Source of the DNA: Nocardioides panacisoli
GTDB lineage: Bacteria > Actinomycetota > Actinomycetes > Propionibacteriales > Nocardioidaceae
Direction: 5' to 3'
Length of the DNA: 64,000 bases
NCBI RefSeq assembly: GCF_019448235.1
Contig: NZ_CP080409.1
Coordinates: 744,001 to 808,000, forward strand
In this document: positions 40,506-48,372 of the stretch, piece by piece
Position numbering within the stretch: the first letter of the stretch is position 1
How the letters are laid out: each line of letters starts with the position of its first letter
Notes under the pieces: model-generated
The model's input: the letters and a program-made list of their open reading frames with translations, nothing else
What the model was told of the DNA's origin: nothing
The model's database searches: none
Program-made: the position numbers and the translations under genes

Positions 40506-41322
40506 GCTCGACCAGCATCCGGCTCGCCCAGGCGCCGGCCACGGCGCTCGCGACCGCCACGAACGCGATCACGACCAGCCACGAGACGAGCGCCACGGCG
40601 ACGCCCACCACGCCGTACCGCGCCGCGTCGCGCTCGATGAGCAGCGGGACGTAGATGCTGCCGGCCCAGCCGGTCAGCACCTGTGACACCGCTCCCAGGA
40701 CGGCTCCGGGCAGGCAGGCGCGCCAGCCGACACGGAGGTTGAGCAGCAGCCGCGTCAGCAGCCACCAACACGGGATCGCCACCGCGAGTTGGACCGGCAC
40801 TGCCAGCAGGGGGCCACCCGGGAGGTCCCGGGAGAACCCGGTCACGATCGCCACGACGGCAATGCTCGCGATCAAGGTCGCGGTCCCCAGGGCACCGCGA
40901 AGGGCGCGTCCCGGTCCTCGGTGCGGCAGCCGCCAGGCCGCCTCGAAGGTCCGCTGGAGCGCGCGACCGAAGGAGTTGACCGAGACCAGGAGGATCACCA
41001 GTCCCAGCACCGAGATGCCGCCCGTGGGGTCGGGCGGGCGCGAGAAGAGCGCGCGGGCGGCGCTGGCCGCTTCCCCGGAGAGCTCGAAACGATCGACGAG
41101 CCACTCCGCGACCTCGGCCCCGCCGGTGGTCCCGATCCAGCTCGCCACCACGATCAGCAGGGGCACCAGGGCGATGAAGGCCTGTCCGGCGAGGGTCAGG
41201 GCACGGTCGCGCAACTGCACCTCGCGCAGCGCCACCAGGAGCTGTCCGGCAGGTGTGTCGACCAGCTCGTCGTACAGCCGCCGGCCGCGCTGCGCCCACG
41301 AGTGCCGGCGCCGGGGGCTCAC
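40474..41322 (-). CDS. YihY/BrkB family membrane protein
   Basis: A 282-residue polytopic membrane protein matching the YihY/virulence-factor BrkB family: an N-terminal cytosolic helix, then LRDRALTLAGQAFIALVPLLIVVASW and six hydrophobic segments, with the conserved SVNSFGRALQRTFEAAWRLP and the late YGVVGVAVALVSWLVVIAFVAVASAVAGAW. Function of the family is unclear (possible transporter). The GTG start overlaps the stop of the upstream gene by 4 bases (GTGA) behind GGAG, so the two are one operon. Its 3' end overlaps the regulator gene on the other strand by 32 bases. Confidence 0.85.
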   Translation of the reverse strand: MSPRRRHSWAQRGRRLYDELVDTPAGQLLVALREVQLRDRALTLAGQAFIALVPLLIVVASWIGTTGGAEVAEWLVDRFELSGEAASAARALFSRPPDPTGGISVLGLVILLVSVNSFGRALQRTFEAAWRLPHRGPGRALRGALGTATLIASIAVVAIVTGFSRDLPGGPLLAVPVQLAVAIPCWWLLTRLLLNLRVGWRACLPGAVLGAVSQVLTGWAGSIYVPLLIERDAARYGVVGVAVALVSWLVVIAFVAVASAVAGAWASRMLVELRAVPPAGPR

Positions 41323-42470
41323 CGGCTCCACGGGGCCGCACGCGCGACGGTGGCACCGACGCCCCCGACGACCACCAGCACCGCGAGCAGCAGCGGACCG
41401 GGGTCGGGGAGGACCAGCACGGCCAAGAGCGCCGACGCGGCGACGCCGACGCCGATCCAGCCGGACAGGGAGTGACCGGTGACAGCGGCCCAGCAGCGCC
41501 GCCAGGTGTCGGCCACCGCGCTCCGCAACCGACGTGCGCGGGTGCCGGAACCGGTCACCAGGGCCGTGCCGACCACCAGCGCCATCACCACGATCCCGAG
41601 CCGTGCCACGGTCCGCAACCGGGCGGCCACCACCTCCAGCACCGCCTCCCCGGCCGCCGAGGCGCCCGGTGGGAGTCCGCCGAGGACCTGCTCGCGGCCG
41701 ACCGACAGCCCGAGCACGAGCAGCAGCAGGACGGCCAGGGAGCCGCCGGCGAAACGGATCACCGCCCGCCGACGATCCCGCGCCAGCGCCACCCCGGCGA
41801 GGAGCAGGCCTGCGCACGCCCAGGGGAGGAGCAGGCCCCAGCGGCGCAGCACGTCGTAGCCGGTCTGCGCCTTCTCGAGTTGTTCGACCGATCCGATGGC
41901 GAAGGAGGCGTCCGCGACCTCGATCCGGTCGGCGCCGGGGACGCCGCCCTCGACCAGGCGCGCGCGAAGCGTCTCCAGCAGCGTCGACACCGGCACGCTG
42001 ACGGTCTGGTCGGCACCGAGCTCGACGAGGTCGCTGTCGTCCTCGAGCACCGCGACCAGCTCGGTGTGGGCCACCTCGTTCGCGGACGCCCACGAGTCGG
42101 CGAACGCCTCGCTGGCGACCAGGGAGTGGGCGGCCCGCGAGACGCGTTCGTCCAACCGCTCCCGGAGGGGCTCGGCGAGCAGGCTCAACACCCGGGCGAG
42201 CTCCGGAGGCACGCCGCGCGCTTCCAGTGCCTCGGCGGCCCGCGGCAGCGGGTCGACCCCGTCCAGGCCCTCCATGATCCGCTCGGTGAGGAGGTCGGCG
42301 ACCGCGGACCGGACCGCCGGCTCCTCGGCCAGGGGTGCCACCGTGGCGACGAAGTCGTCGGTCTCGGTGAGCGTGCTGCGCAGCCACCAGCCGGTGACCG
42401 ACAACGGCACCAGCACCACGGCCAGGACCAGGCAGGTGGCCGAGCAGGCAGCGCGCCAGTCGGGCCTCAC
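41319..42470 (-). CDS. Hypothetical membrane protein (383 aa)
   Basis: A 383-residue protein not assigned to a named family with confidence. One transmembrane segment near residues 11-30 (CLVLAVVLVPLSVTGWWL) is followed by a large extracytoplasmic helical domain of about 190 residues. Three or four further membrane segments fill the C-terminal half (LLLPWACAGLLLAGVAL, FAGGSLAVLLLLVLGLSV, LGIVVMALVVGTALV, and a hairpin near the end). The layout resembles other actinobacterial membrane proteins of unknown function. I start at the GTG at 42470, which follows TACCGT by 7 bases; an upstream ATG at 42566 would place an island box inside the gene. It leads an operon with the BrkB-like gene. Confidence 0.72.
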   Translation of the reverse strand: MRPDWRAACSATCLVLAVVLVPLSVTGWWLRSTLTETDDFVATVAPLAEEPAVRSAVADLLTERIMEGLDGVDPLPRAAEALEARGVPPELARVLSLLAEPLRERLDERVSRAAHSLVASEAFADSWASANEVAHTELVAVLEDDSDLVELGADQTVSVPVSTLLETLRARLVEGGVPGADRIEVADASFAIGSVEQLEKAQTGYDVLRRWGLLLPWACAGLLLAGVALARDRRRAVIRFAGGSLAVLLLLVLGLSVGREQVLGGLPPGASAAGEAVLEVVAARLRTVARLGIVVMALVVGTALVTGSGTRARRLRSAVADTWRRCWAAVTGHSLSGWIGVGVAASALLAVLVLPDPGPLLLAVLVVVGGVGATVARAAPWSR

Positions 42471-42477
42471 CGCATCG

Positions 42478-42550
42478 ACGGTAGGCAGTGGCGGTCGGCC
42501 TGCCTTCACCCGCGTCGGGTGAGGGCAGTCGGTCCGGCAGCCTCCAGTCT
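42478..42550. promoter_or_regulatory. Island box g with two divergent promoters
   Basis: A perfect palindrome, TCACCC at 42506-42511 and GGGTGA at 42517-42522. Exactly 22 bases to the left is TACCGT on the minus strand (42478-42483), 7 bases before the GTG at 42470. Exactly 22 bases to the right is CAGTCT (42545-42550), 6 bases before the GTG at 42557. Both messages would be leaderless. Confidence 0.75.
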
Positions 42551-42556
42551 TGGCAG

Positions 42557-43621
42557 GTGTCCTCACCCGCGGCCCCCACCCTGCCGACCCCGTCCGGGCT
42601 GCCGCGCGGAGTCCTGATCATGGTCGGCCTCGCCGCGATCACCGTGACGGTCGCCGGGGTGCGCGCGGTGTCGGACATTCTCGCGCCGGTGCTCCTGGCC
42701 GTGGTGCTCAGCATCGCGTCGGCACCCATCCGCTCGGGGCTGGCGGCACGGGGCGTCCCGCGGTGGGTGGGCACGGTGGTGTCGATCCTGGCCGTCTACG
42801 TCGTCCTGGTGCTGCTCACGGTGTCGCTGGTGGTGGCAGCCGCGCGCTTCGCGTCCCTCGTCCCGGAGTACCAGGACGAGCTCTCAGAGCTCCTGGCCGT
42901 GGTCACGTCGCGCCTGGCCGACCTCGGGGTCGGCAGCGCGCAGGCGCAGGCCGTCGTCGAGTCCTTCGACCTCGGGCGCCTCGCCGGTCTCGTCACCGGT
43001 GTCCTCGCGAGCCTGGCGTCACTGGCCACCGACCTCGCCTTCGTGGTGACCCTGGTGCTCTTCCTGAGCCTGGACGCGGGCGCCTTCGGTCGCCACCTCG
43101 CACAGGTGAGGACCAACCGACCGGCGATCGTCGAGGCGCTGGAGTCCTTCGCCAGCGGGACCCGCACCTACCTCCTGGTGTCGACCGGGTTCGGACTCGT
43201 CGTCGCCGTGATCGACACCGTGCTGCTCTACCTCCTCGGGATACCCGGTGCGCTGCTGTGGGGGCTCCTCGCGTTCATCACCAACTACATCCCCAACATC
43301 GGCTTCGTCCTCGGGCTGGTGCCGCCGGCGGTGCTGGCACTCCTCGAGGGCGGGCCGGGCCTGATGCTGGCCGTGATCGTGTCCTACTCGGTCGTCAACG
43401 TCGTCATCCAGTCGGTGATCCAACCCAAGATGGTGGGCGATGCCGTCGGGCTCTCCGCCAGCGTCACCTTCCTCTCCCTGGTCGTGTGGTCCTGGATCCT
43501 CGGCCCACTGGGGGCCGTGCTCGCCGTCCCGCTCTCCCTCCTGGTGCGCGCGGTCTTCGTCGACGTCGACCCCGCCACCAGGTGGATCGGCGGCCTGATC
43601 GGGTCGCGGCCCGGCGACTGA
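42557..43621 (+). CDS. AI-2E family transporter-like membrane protein
   Basis: A 354-residue protein of the AI-2E/UPF0118 family. Two N-terminal segments (VLIMVGLAAITVTVAGV and ILAPVLLAVVLSIAS) are followed by a helical domain, then VTLVLFLSLDAG and the family core LLGIPGALLWGLLAFITNYIPNIGFVLGLVPPAVLALLEGG, and ends with VIQPKMVGDAVGLSASVTFLSLVVWSWILGPLGAVLAVPL. Family members export small molecules or act as Na+/H+ antiporters; autoinducer export is not implied. It starts an operon with DUF389 and phospholipase D genes, controlled from box g. Confidence 0.87.
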   Translation: MSSPAAPTLPTPSGLPRGVLIMVGLAAITVTVAGVRAVSDILAPVLLAVVLSIASAPIRSGLAARGVPRWVGTVVSILAVYVVLVLLTVSLVVAAARFASLVPEYQDELSELLAVVTSRLADLGVGSAQAQAVVESFDLGRLAGLVTGVLASLASLATDLAFVVTLVLFLSLDAGAFGRHLAQVRTNRPAIVEALESFASGTRTYLLVSTGFGLVVAVIDTVLLYLLGIPGALLWGLLAFITNYIPNIGFVLGLVPPAVLALLEGGPGLMLAVIVSYSVVNVVIQSVIQPKMVGDAVGLSASVTFLSLVVWSWILGPLGAVLAVPLSLLVRAVFVDVDPATRWIGGLIGSRPGD

Positions 43622-43625
43622 GGCC

Positions 43626-44612
43626 ATGGACCTGGCGCTGCGGCTGGAGGCCGGCGACGTCGCTCGGATCACCGGGACGCTCTACGTCGGGTCGCGGGAC
43701 CCGCGCCGCGACCTGTCGGGGTTCTGGGTGCTGCTGGTGCTGGCCGCCGTCATCGCCGCGGCCGGCATCGTGGCCGACTCCACCGCCACTGTCATCGGCG
43801 CCATGATCGTGGCTCCGCTGATGCGTCCCATCCTGGGCGTAGCCTGCGCGATGGTGCTGGTCGACCGCAGGCAGTTGGTGCGCGCAGTCGTGCTGGTCCT
43901 GGGGGGAGCCGCGCTCGTGGTGTCAGTCGGGTTCACGATCGGCCTGCTCACCCAGGCCGACGTGGTGGCTGCGTCCAACGGCCAGGTGGCGGGGCGGGTG
44001 AGCCCGCGCCTGATCGACTTGGTGGCCGCACTCGCGACCGGCTTCGTCGGGGCGTTCGCGCTCATCCGGTCAGACGTCTCCGACAGCCTTCCCGGGGTTG
44101 CCATCGCGATCTCGCTGGTGCCGCCGCTGGCGGTGGTCGGCCTCACCCTGGAGTCGGGGGCAGGGGCGGAGTCGTTCGGCGCACTCCTGCTGTTCGGCAC
44201 CAACGTCGCCGCGATCATCGCGACCGGAACCCTGCTCCTCCTGGTCTCCGACATCCGTCGCGAGGTCGGTCGCGCCGGTCATCCCGTCGGCGAGCTGCGT
44301 GGCAGGACGCTGGCCGCCGTCGGGCTCTCGCTCGCCCTGGTCTCCGTGCCGTTGGGGGGCGGCAGCGTGCAGGTCGCGCGGGAGGAGTTCGCACTGCGGT
44401 CGGCCGAGCCCGTGGTCACCGCGTGGGCGGAGGACCGCGGATGGAGCGTCACCGACACCTCGGTGCGCGGTGACACCCTGCACGTCGAGGCGCTCGGCCC
44501 GCGTGCCGACCCCGGCCTGGCCGACCTGCGGTCCGCGTTGGACGACGCCGGCCTCGACGACCTCGCGCTGGAGCTGGAGTTCCTCCTCGGCGACACCCGG
44601 AGGGCCCCGTGA
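43626..44612 (+). CDS. DUF389 domain-containing membrane protein
   Basis: A 328-residue membrane protein of the DUF389 (TIGR00341-like) family. Five to six hydrophobic segments occupy residues 30-240, containing the hallmark VADSTATVIGAMIVAPLMRPILGVACAMV and SLPGVAIAISLVPPLAVVGLTLE plus LLLFGTNVAAIIATGTLLLLV. A soluble C-terminal domain of about 80 residues follows (VVTAWAEDRGWSVTDTSVRGD). The function is unknown. The ATG follows the AI-2E-like gene by 4 bases, and the next gene overlaps by GTGA, so all three are co-transcribed. Confidence 0.87.
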   Translation: MDLALRLEAGDVARITGTLYVGSRDPRRDLSGFWVLLVLAAVIAAAGIVADSTATVIGAMIVAPLMRPILGVACAMVLVDRRQLVRAVVLVLGGAALVVSVGFTIGLLTQADVVAASNGQVAGRVSPRLIDLVAALATGFVGAFALIRSDVSDSLPGVAIAISLVPPLAVVGLTLESGAGAESFGALLLFGTNVAAIIATGTLLLLVSDIRREVGRAGHPVGELRGRTLAAVGLSLALVSVPLGGGSVQVAREEFALRSAEPVVTAWAEDRGWSVTDTSVRGDTLHVEALGPRADPGLADLRSALDDAGLDDLALELEFLLGDTRRAP

Positions 44613-46078
44613 CCCTCGTCGTCGCTGCCCTCGGCGCCGGGCTGGTGGTGCTCAATCTGGTGCTGCGCCTGGTCGCACTCGGCGTCATCCCCGAGGGCCG
44701 CAAGCCCTCGTCCTCCGCGGCGTGGCTCGTCATGATCCTCGCCCTGCCGGTCGTGGGGTTCCTGCTCTTCTGGTTGCTCGGCCGCACCGACGTCGGTCGC
44801 GTACGTCGCGAGCGGCAGGCGGAGGCGCTGCGGCGGGTCCGGGAACGGGTGGGGGAGCTCGCCGACGCCGACCCGGGGGAGGCGCCGGCCTACCTGCCCT
44901 CCGTGCTTCACCTCAACCGGCGACTCGGGGCGTTCCCCGCGGTGCCGGCGGGGCCGGTCGTGCTCCACACCGACTACGACGAGTCGATTGCGGCCATGGC
45001 GGCGCTGGTCGACCGGGCGGAGCACCGCGTCCACGTGGAGTCCTACATCACCACGTGGGACGAGACCACCGAGCCGTTGTTCGACGCGATGGTCGCAGCG
45101 GCTGCGCGGGGGGTGACCGTGCGACTCCTGTTCGACCACCTCGGCTGCCGCAAGCTGCCGGGGCGCGAGGAGATGTGTCGGCGACTCGACGACGCCGGCG
45201 TCGCCTGGCGGGCGATGCTGCCACTGGGGTTGCGCGCGGGGAAGCTGCGTCGTCCCGACCTCCGCAACCACCGCAAGCTGCTGGTGGTCGACGGCACGTG
45301 GGCCGTGACGGGCTCGCAGAACCTGATCGAGCCGAGCTACCACAAGCCCCAGCACCAGCGAGCCGGCCGGCGATGGGTCGAACTCACGGCGACCGTCCAG
45401 GGGCCGCTCGCCCGGCTGCTCGACGGGGTGTTCGTCACCGACTGGTACACCGAGACCGGCGAACTGCTGGGGGAGGCCCCGACCGCCGGGAACACCGCGC
45501 CCGTGGACCATTCGGCCGCGTCGGACCCCGGCGTCGGTCAGGTCGTCCCCAGCGGTCCCGGGGTGGTGGCCGAGAACAACCTGCGGCTCTTCACCGCACT
45601 GGTCTACGGCGCGACCCGCCGGGTATCCCTGACCAGCCCCTACTTCGTGCCCGACGAGTCGCTGCTCTACGCCGTCACCACCGCCGCCCACCGCGGGGTC
45701 GAGATCGAGCTGTTCGTGGGGGAGGAGGGGGACCAGTTGATGGTCCACAAGGCGCAGTGCTCCTACTACCGAGCGCTGCTGGAGGCGGGAGTCCGGATCT
45801 GGCTCTACGAGCCACCGCTGGTGCTGCACGCCAAGCACCTCTCCATCGATGACGACGTGGTGGTCCTCGGGTCGAGCAACATGGACCTGCGGTCGTTCGC
45901 GCTGAACTACGAGGTGTCCACCCTGCTGACGGGGACCGATGTCGTGGTCGCGATGCGTGCGGTCGAGGACGGCTACCGCGCCCGGTCCCGGGAGCTCCTG
46001 CTCGAGGAGTGGGAACGACGACCCCGCCGCACCCGGTTCGGCGAGAACGTCTTCCGGTTGACCTCGGCCCTGCAGTGA
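44609..46078 (+). CDS. Phospholipase D-family cardiolipin synthase
   Basis: A 489-residue enzyme with two N-terminal transmembrane segments (residues 1-25 and 37-60) and two PLD catalytic domains. The HKD motifs are HRKLLVVDGTWAVTGSQN near residue 224 and HAKHLSIDDDVVVLGSSNMD near residue 410. This is the ClsA-type layout, which condenses phosphatidylglycerol (or CDP-diacylglycerol) into cardiolipin on the inner membrane face. The sequence PYFVPDESLL, typical of Cls, precedes the second domain. A GTG start overlaps DUF389 by 4 bases. Membrane-lipid remodelling fits the envelope theme of the island. Confidence 0.9.
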   Translation: MTLVVAALGAGLVVLNLVLRLVALGVIPEGRKPSSSAAWLVMILALPVVGFLLFWLLGRTDVGRVRRERQAEALRRVRERVGELADADPGEAPAYLPSVLHLNRRLGAFPAVPAGPVVLHTDYDESIAAMAALVDRAEHRVHVESYITTWDETTEPLFDAMVAAAARGVTVRLLFDHLGCRKLPGREEMCRRLDDAGVAWRAMLPLGLRAGKLRRPDLRNHRKLLVVDGTWAVTGSQNLIEPSYHKPQHQRAGRRWVELTATVQGPLARLLDGVFVTDWYTETGELLGEAPTAGNTAPVDHSAASDPGVGQVVPSGPGVVAENNLRLFTALVYGATRRVSLTSPYFVPDESLLYAVTTAAHRGVEIELFVGEEGDQLMVHKAQCSYYRALLEAGVRIWLYEPPLVLHAKHLSIDDDVVVLGSSNMDLRSFALNYEVSTLLTGTDVVVAMRAVEDGYRARSRELLLEEWERRPRRTRFGENVFRLTSALQ

Positions 46079-46085
46079 GGCCGGG

Positions 46086-46130
46086 TCACCCGGCACGGAT
46101 GACGCGAGGTGACGCACGTCGCCGGACAGT
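46086..46130 (+). promoter_or_regulatory. Island box d and promoter
   Basis: TCACCC at 46086-46091 and GGATGA at 46097-46102. GACAGT (46125-46130) begins 22 bases after the box and 26 bases before the ATG at 46157. Confidence 0.6.
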
Positions 46131-46156
46131 GGGGATGCCGTAGTGAGGAGGCGGTC

Positions 46157-46393
46157 ATGGTCGCACCGGTCGGCGCCCCGGCCCCGAGGACGTGGCGCTA
46201 TGAGTTCCTGCTCGGGGTGCGCGTATCGGACACGGTGCGGGCGGCGTTCCCCGAGCTGACCGCGACCACCGGTGCCGCCGGGGGCACGGTGTTCTTCGGT
46301 GAGGTCGAGGACGACGCCCACCTGCACGGAATCCTCGCGCGGTTCCAGACCCTGGGCCTGTCGGTGCTCGAGATGCGCCGGCTCCCCGACTGA
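46157..46393 (+). CDS. Small hypothetical protein (78 aa)
   Basis: A 78-residue soluble protein of unknown family. The pattern YEFLLGVRVSDTVRAAFPEL, then TTGAAGGTVFFGEVEDDAHLHGILARFQTLGLSVLEMRRL, alternates strand, helix, strand, helix, strand in a ferredoxin-like or ACT-like layout, suggesting a small ligand-binding or partner-binding protein. The ATG has GAGGAGG 5 bases upstream, and an island box and -10 lie further up, so I consider it a genuine gene of the regulon. Confidence 0.65.
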   Translation: MVAPVGAPAPRTWRYEFLLGVRVSDTVRAAFPELTATTGAAGGTVFFGEVEDDAHLHGILARFQTLGLSVLEMRRLPD

Positions 46394-46405
46394 GGCGTCG
46401 CGATC

Positions 46406-46451
46406 TCACCCGGCACGGGCGAGGCCGGCGGGCGGTCGCCACGCGGAGAAT
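46406..46451 (+). promoter_or_regulatory. Island box e and promoter of the HdeD-like operon
   Basis: TCACCC at 46406-46411 and GGGCGA at 46417-46422 (one mismatch to the right arm). GAGAAT at 46446-46451 begins 23 bases later; the ATG of the HdeD-like gene is at 46498. Confidence 0.6.
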
Positions 46452-46497
46452 CGGGCACGGCACCGAGACACCCGTCCCGACCCGTGGAGGAGTCCCC

Positions 46498-47055
46498 ATG
46501 ACCGACGCCGTTGCTGCCACCGGCCCCACCTGGGAGGCACGCCGGACCAAGGGCGACCTGGTCCTGGGAGGCCTGCTGGTCCTGGCCGCGATCGTCCTGC
46601 TCCTGCACGTCGTGGTGGCCACGGCGGTGTCGGTCCTCTTCCTCGGGTGGGCGATGCTCCTCAGCGGTGTGATGGCACTCGTGGTGAGCGTCATCGGCGT
46701 CGGCAGGGACGGCTTCTGGACGGGGCTGCTCGCCGGCGGCCTGCTGACCGTCCTCGGACTGGTCATGGTGCGCAACCCCGGCCTCGCCGCGGTGAGCCTC
46801 ACCCTGATCGCCGGCACCACCTTCCTCGTCTCCGGCGTGGTCCGGTTGGTCGCGGCGTTCCAGGAGGAGGCGGGACGTGCCGCGCTGCTCCTGGGCGGAG
46901 GCGTCTCGACACTGCTGGGACTGATGGTGCTGTTCAACCTCTTCTCCGCCAGCTTCACCGTGCTCGGAGTGATCCTCGGTATCCAGGTCCTGGCCGAGGG
47001 ACTGTCGCTGATGATCGCGGGGCGCATCAGGACCATCGCCCCGGCCGCCACCTGA
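46498..47055 (+). CDS. HdeD family (DUF308) acid-stress membrane protein
   Basis: A 185-residue protein with six transmembrane segments in three helical pairs, from LVLGGLLVLAAIVLLLHVVVATAVSVLFLGWAMLLSGVMALVV to VLGVILGIQVLAEGLSLMIAG, matching the HdeD/DUF308 repeat. In Escherichia coli HdeD helps acid resistance at high cell density; here the role is inferred. The ATG has GGAGGAG upstream. It is followed 17 bases later by the DUF1269 gene and is the first gene of a four-gene operon under box e. Confidence 0.85.
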   Translation: MTDAVAATGPTWEARRTKGDLVLGGLLVLAAIVLLLHVVVATAVSVLFLGWAMLLSGVMALVVSVIGVGRDGFWTGLLAGGLLTVLGLVMVRNPGLAAVSLTLIAGTTFLVSGVVRLVAAFQEEAGRAALLLGGGVSTLLGLMVLFNLFSASFTVLGVILGIQVLAEGLSLMIAGRIRTIAPAAT

Positions 47056-47072
47056 CCCCGAGAGGAACCGCC

Positions 47073-47564
47073 ATGGCCACCCTGACCGTCTGGAAGTTCA
47101 GCAATGCCGATGGAGCCGAGGAGGCAGTCCGGACGCTGTCGTCCCTGACCAGCCAGGAGCTGATCAACGTCCACGACGCCGCGACGGCCTCGTGGCCCGA
47201 GGGCAAGAAGAAGCCGAAGACCAGGCAGGCCAACGACCTGACGTCCTCGGGCGCTTTCGGCGGGGCCTTCTGGGGCCTGCTGTTCGGCATGATCTTCTTC
47301 GTGCCCCTGCTGGGGGCGGCCGTCGGTGCCGCCACGGGAGCGCTCTCCGGTGCCCTGTCGGACGCGGGCATCGACGACGGCTTCATCAACCGGGTGCGGG
47401 ACCAGCTGACCGAGGGCACCTCGGCGCTGTTCCTGCTGTCCAGCGACGCGGTGGTCGACCGGGTCAAGGACGCGTTCGCCGGCTCCGACATGGAGTTGAT
47501 CAGCACCAACCTCTCGGCGGAGGAGGAAGCCGCACTGCGGGCTGCCTTCGCCGAGGAGGAGTGA
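47073..47564 (+). CDS. DUF1269 domain-containing protein
   Basis: A 163-residue membrane-associated protein of the DUF1269 family. A cytosolic alpha/beta start (LTVWKFSNADGAEEAVRTLSSL) is followed by a conserved Gly-rich membrane hairpin, SSGAFGGAFWGLLFGMIFFVPLLGAAVGAATGALSGALSD, at about residues 58-97. A soluble end contains EGTSALFLLSSDAVVDRVKDAF. The function is unknown; the Gly-zipper resembles those of membrane-disturbing or stress proteins. RBS GAGAGG lies before the ATG. It sits in an operon with HdeD-like, DUF6325-like and SHOCT genes. Confidence 0.85.
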   Translation: MATLTVWKFSNADGAEEAVRTLSSLTSQELINVHDAATASWPEGKKKPKTRQANDLTSSGAFGGAFWGLLFGMIFFVPLLGAAVGAATGALSGALSDAGIDDGFINRVRDQLTEGTSALFLLSSDAVVDRVKDAFAGSDMELISTNLSAEEEAALRAAFAEEE

Positions 47565-47574
47565 GGCCGCGACC

Positions 47575-48006
47575 ATGAGCCGCGGTCCGATCGAGGTGCT
47601 GCTGCTCGCCTTCCCCGCGGACGTTCCGGCGGGAGACCTGCTGGAACACCTCCGTGGGCCCGTCGCGGCGGCCCAGCTGCGGGTGGTGGACCTCGTGCTG
47701 GTGGGGGTCGAGGAGGCGGGCAACCGCACCTTCCGCGACCTCGAGGACGGCAACCCGGGCGAACTCGCCGCCGGTCTCGACCTCGATCCCCACACGCTGC
47801 TCAACGAGGACGACGTCGAGTCCTTGGCGAGTGCCCTGGGACCGGAGCAACAGGGTGCGGTGGTCGTGGTCGAACACCTCTGGGCGACCGGCCTCGCCGA
47901 GGGGCTGCGCGGCCTCGGGGCCGAGCTGGCGCTGCACGTCCGGGTGACGCCGGAGGAGGCGGAGGCGGCGTTCGCCGCGACTGGGGCCTGGGGGAGACCG
48001 GCATGA
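47575..48006 (+). CDS. DUF6325-like small protein
   Basis: A 143-residue soluble protein that resembles the DUF6325 family commonly found with DUF1269 and SHOCT genes in actinobacteria. It opens GPIEVLLLAFPADVPAGDLLEHLRGPVAAAQLRVVDLVLVGVEEAG, then has an acidic middle (LNEDDVESLASALGPEQQGAVVVVEHLWATGLAEGL) and ends in a helical segment. The repeated beta-alpha-beta pattern suggests a dimeric partner-binding domain. Function unknown. It overlaps the SHOCT gene by 4 bases (ATGA). Confidence 0.72.
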   Translation: MSRGPIEVLLLAFPADVPAGDLLEHLRGPVAAAQLRVVDLVLVGVEEAGNRTFRDLEDGNPGELAAGLDLDPHTLLNEDDVESLASALGPEQQGAVVVVEHLWATGLAEGLRGLGAELALHVRVTPEEAEAAFAATGAWGRPA

Positions 48007-48296
48007 TGCGCAGGATGGGACGACCGGGACTGCTCGGCACGATGGCGCGCACCGCCGTGATCGCGGGCACCGCCAACGCGACGACCAACGCCATGAATCG
48101 CCGGGCGGCGACACGGCAGCAGGCCTCCGCCCCGGCGTACCCGCAGGCGTCCCCTGCTGCGGAGCCGGCGGCCGCGGACGGTGGGGAGTCCCCGGCGGGT
48201 CTGGTGGACCAGATCCAGCGCCTGGCCGTCCTGCACGAGCAGGGGGCGCTCTCCGACGCCGAGTTCGCCGAGGCCAAGGCGCGTCTCCTCGGGTGA
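48003..48296 (+). CDS. SHOCT domain protein
   Basis: A 97-residue protein. The N-terminus is basic with a short hydrophobic, Ala/Thr-rich stretch (LLGTMARTAVIAGTANATTNAMNRR), then a Pro/Ala-rich linker. The C-terminal 30 residues form the SHOCT (short C-terminal) motif, LVDQIQRLAVLHEQGALSDAEFAEAKARLLG, a two-helix element thought to mediate oligomerisation. Fourth gene of the HdeD-like operon, start overlapping the previous stop. Confidence 0.85.
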   Translation: MMRRMGRPGLLGTMARTAVIAGTANATTNAMNRRAATRQQASAPAYPQASPAAEPAAADGGESPAGLVDQIQRLAVLHEQGALSDAEFAEAKARLLG

Positions 48297-48320
48297 GGTG
48301 GCCGGCCCGGGCGCCGTGGC

Positions 48321-48365
48321 TCACCCACTACGGGTGGGTCGCGAGCACCGGTGAGGCCACAGTCT
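48321..48365 (+). promoter_or_regulatory. Island box f and promoter of the YggT-like gene
   Basis: TCACCC at 48321-48326 and GGGTGG at 48332-48337. CAGTCT (48360-48365) begins exactly 22 bases after the box, the same hexamer and spacing as in box g, and the ATG follows 7 bases later (leaderless). Confidence 0.65.
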
Positions 48366-48372
48366 GGGGGGC

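Noticed and set aside
42488..42566. Upstream starts for the AI-2E-like gene (42488) and the 383-aa protein (42566)
   Set aside because: Either would place the box and promoters inside coding sequence; the leaderless GTG codons at 42557 and 42470 fit the spacing rule.
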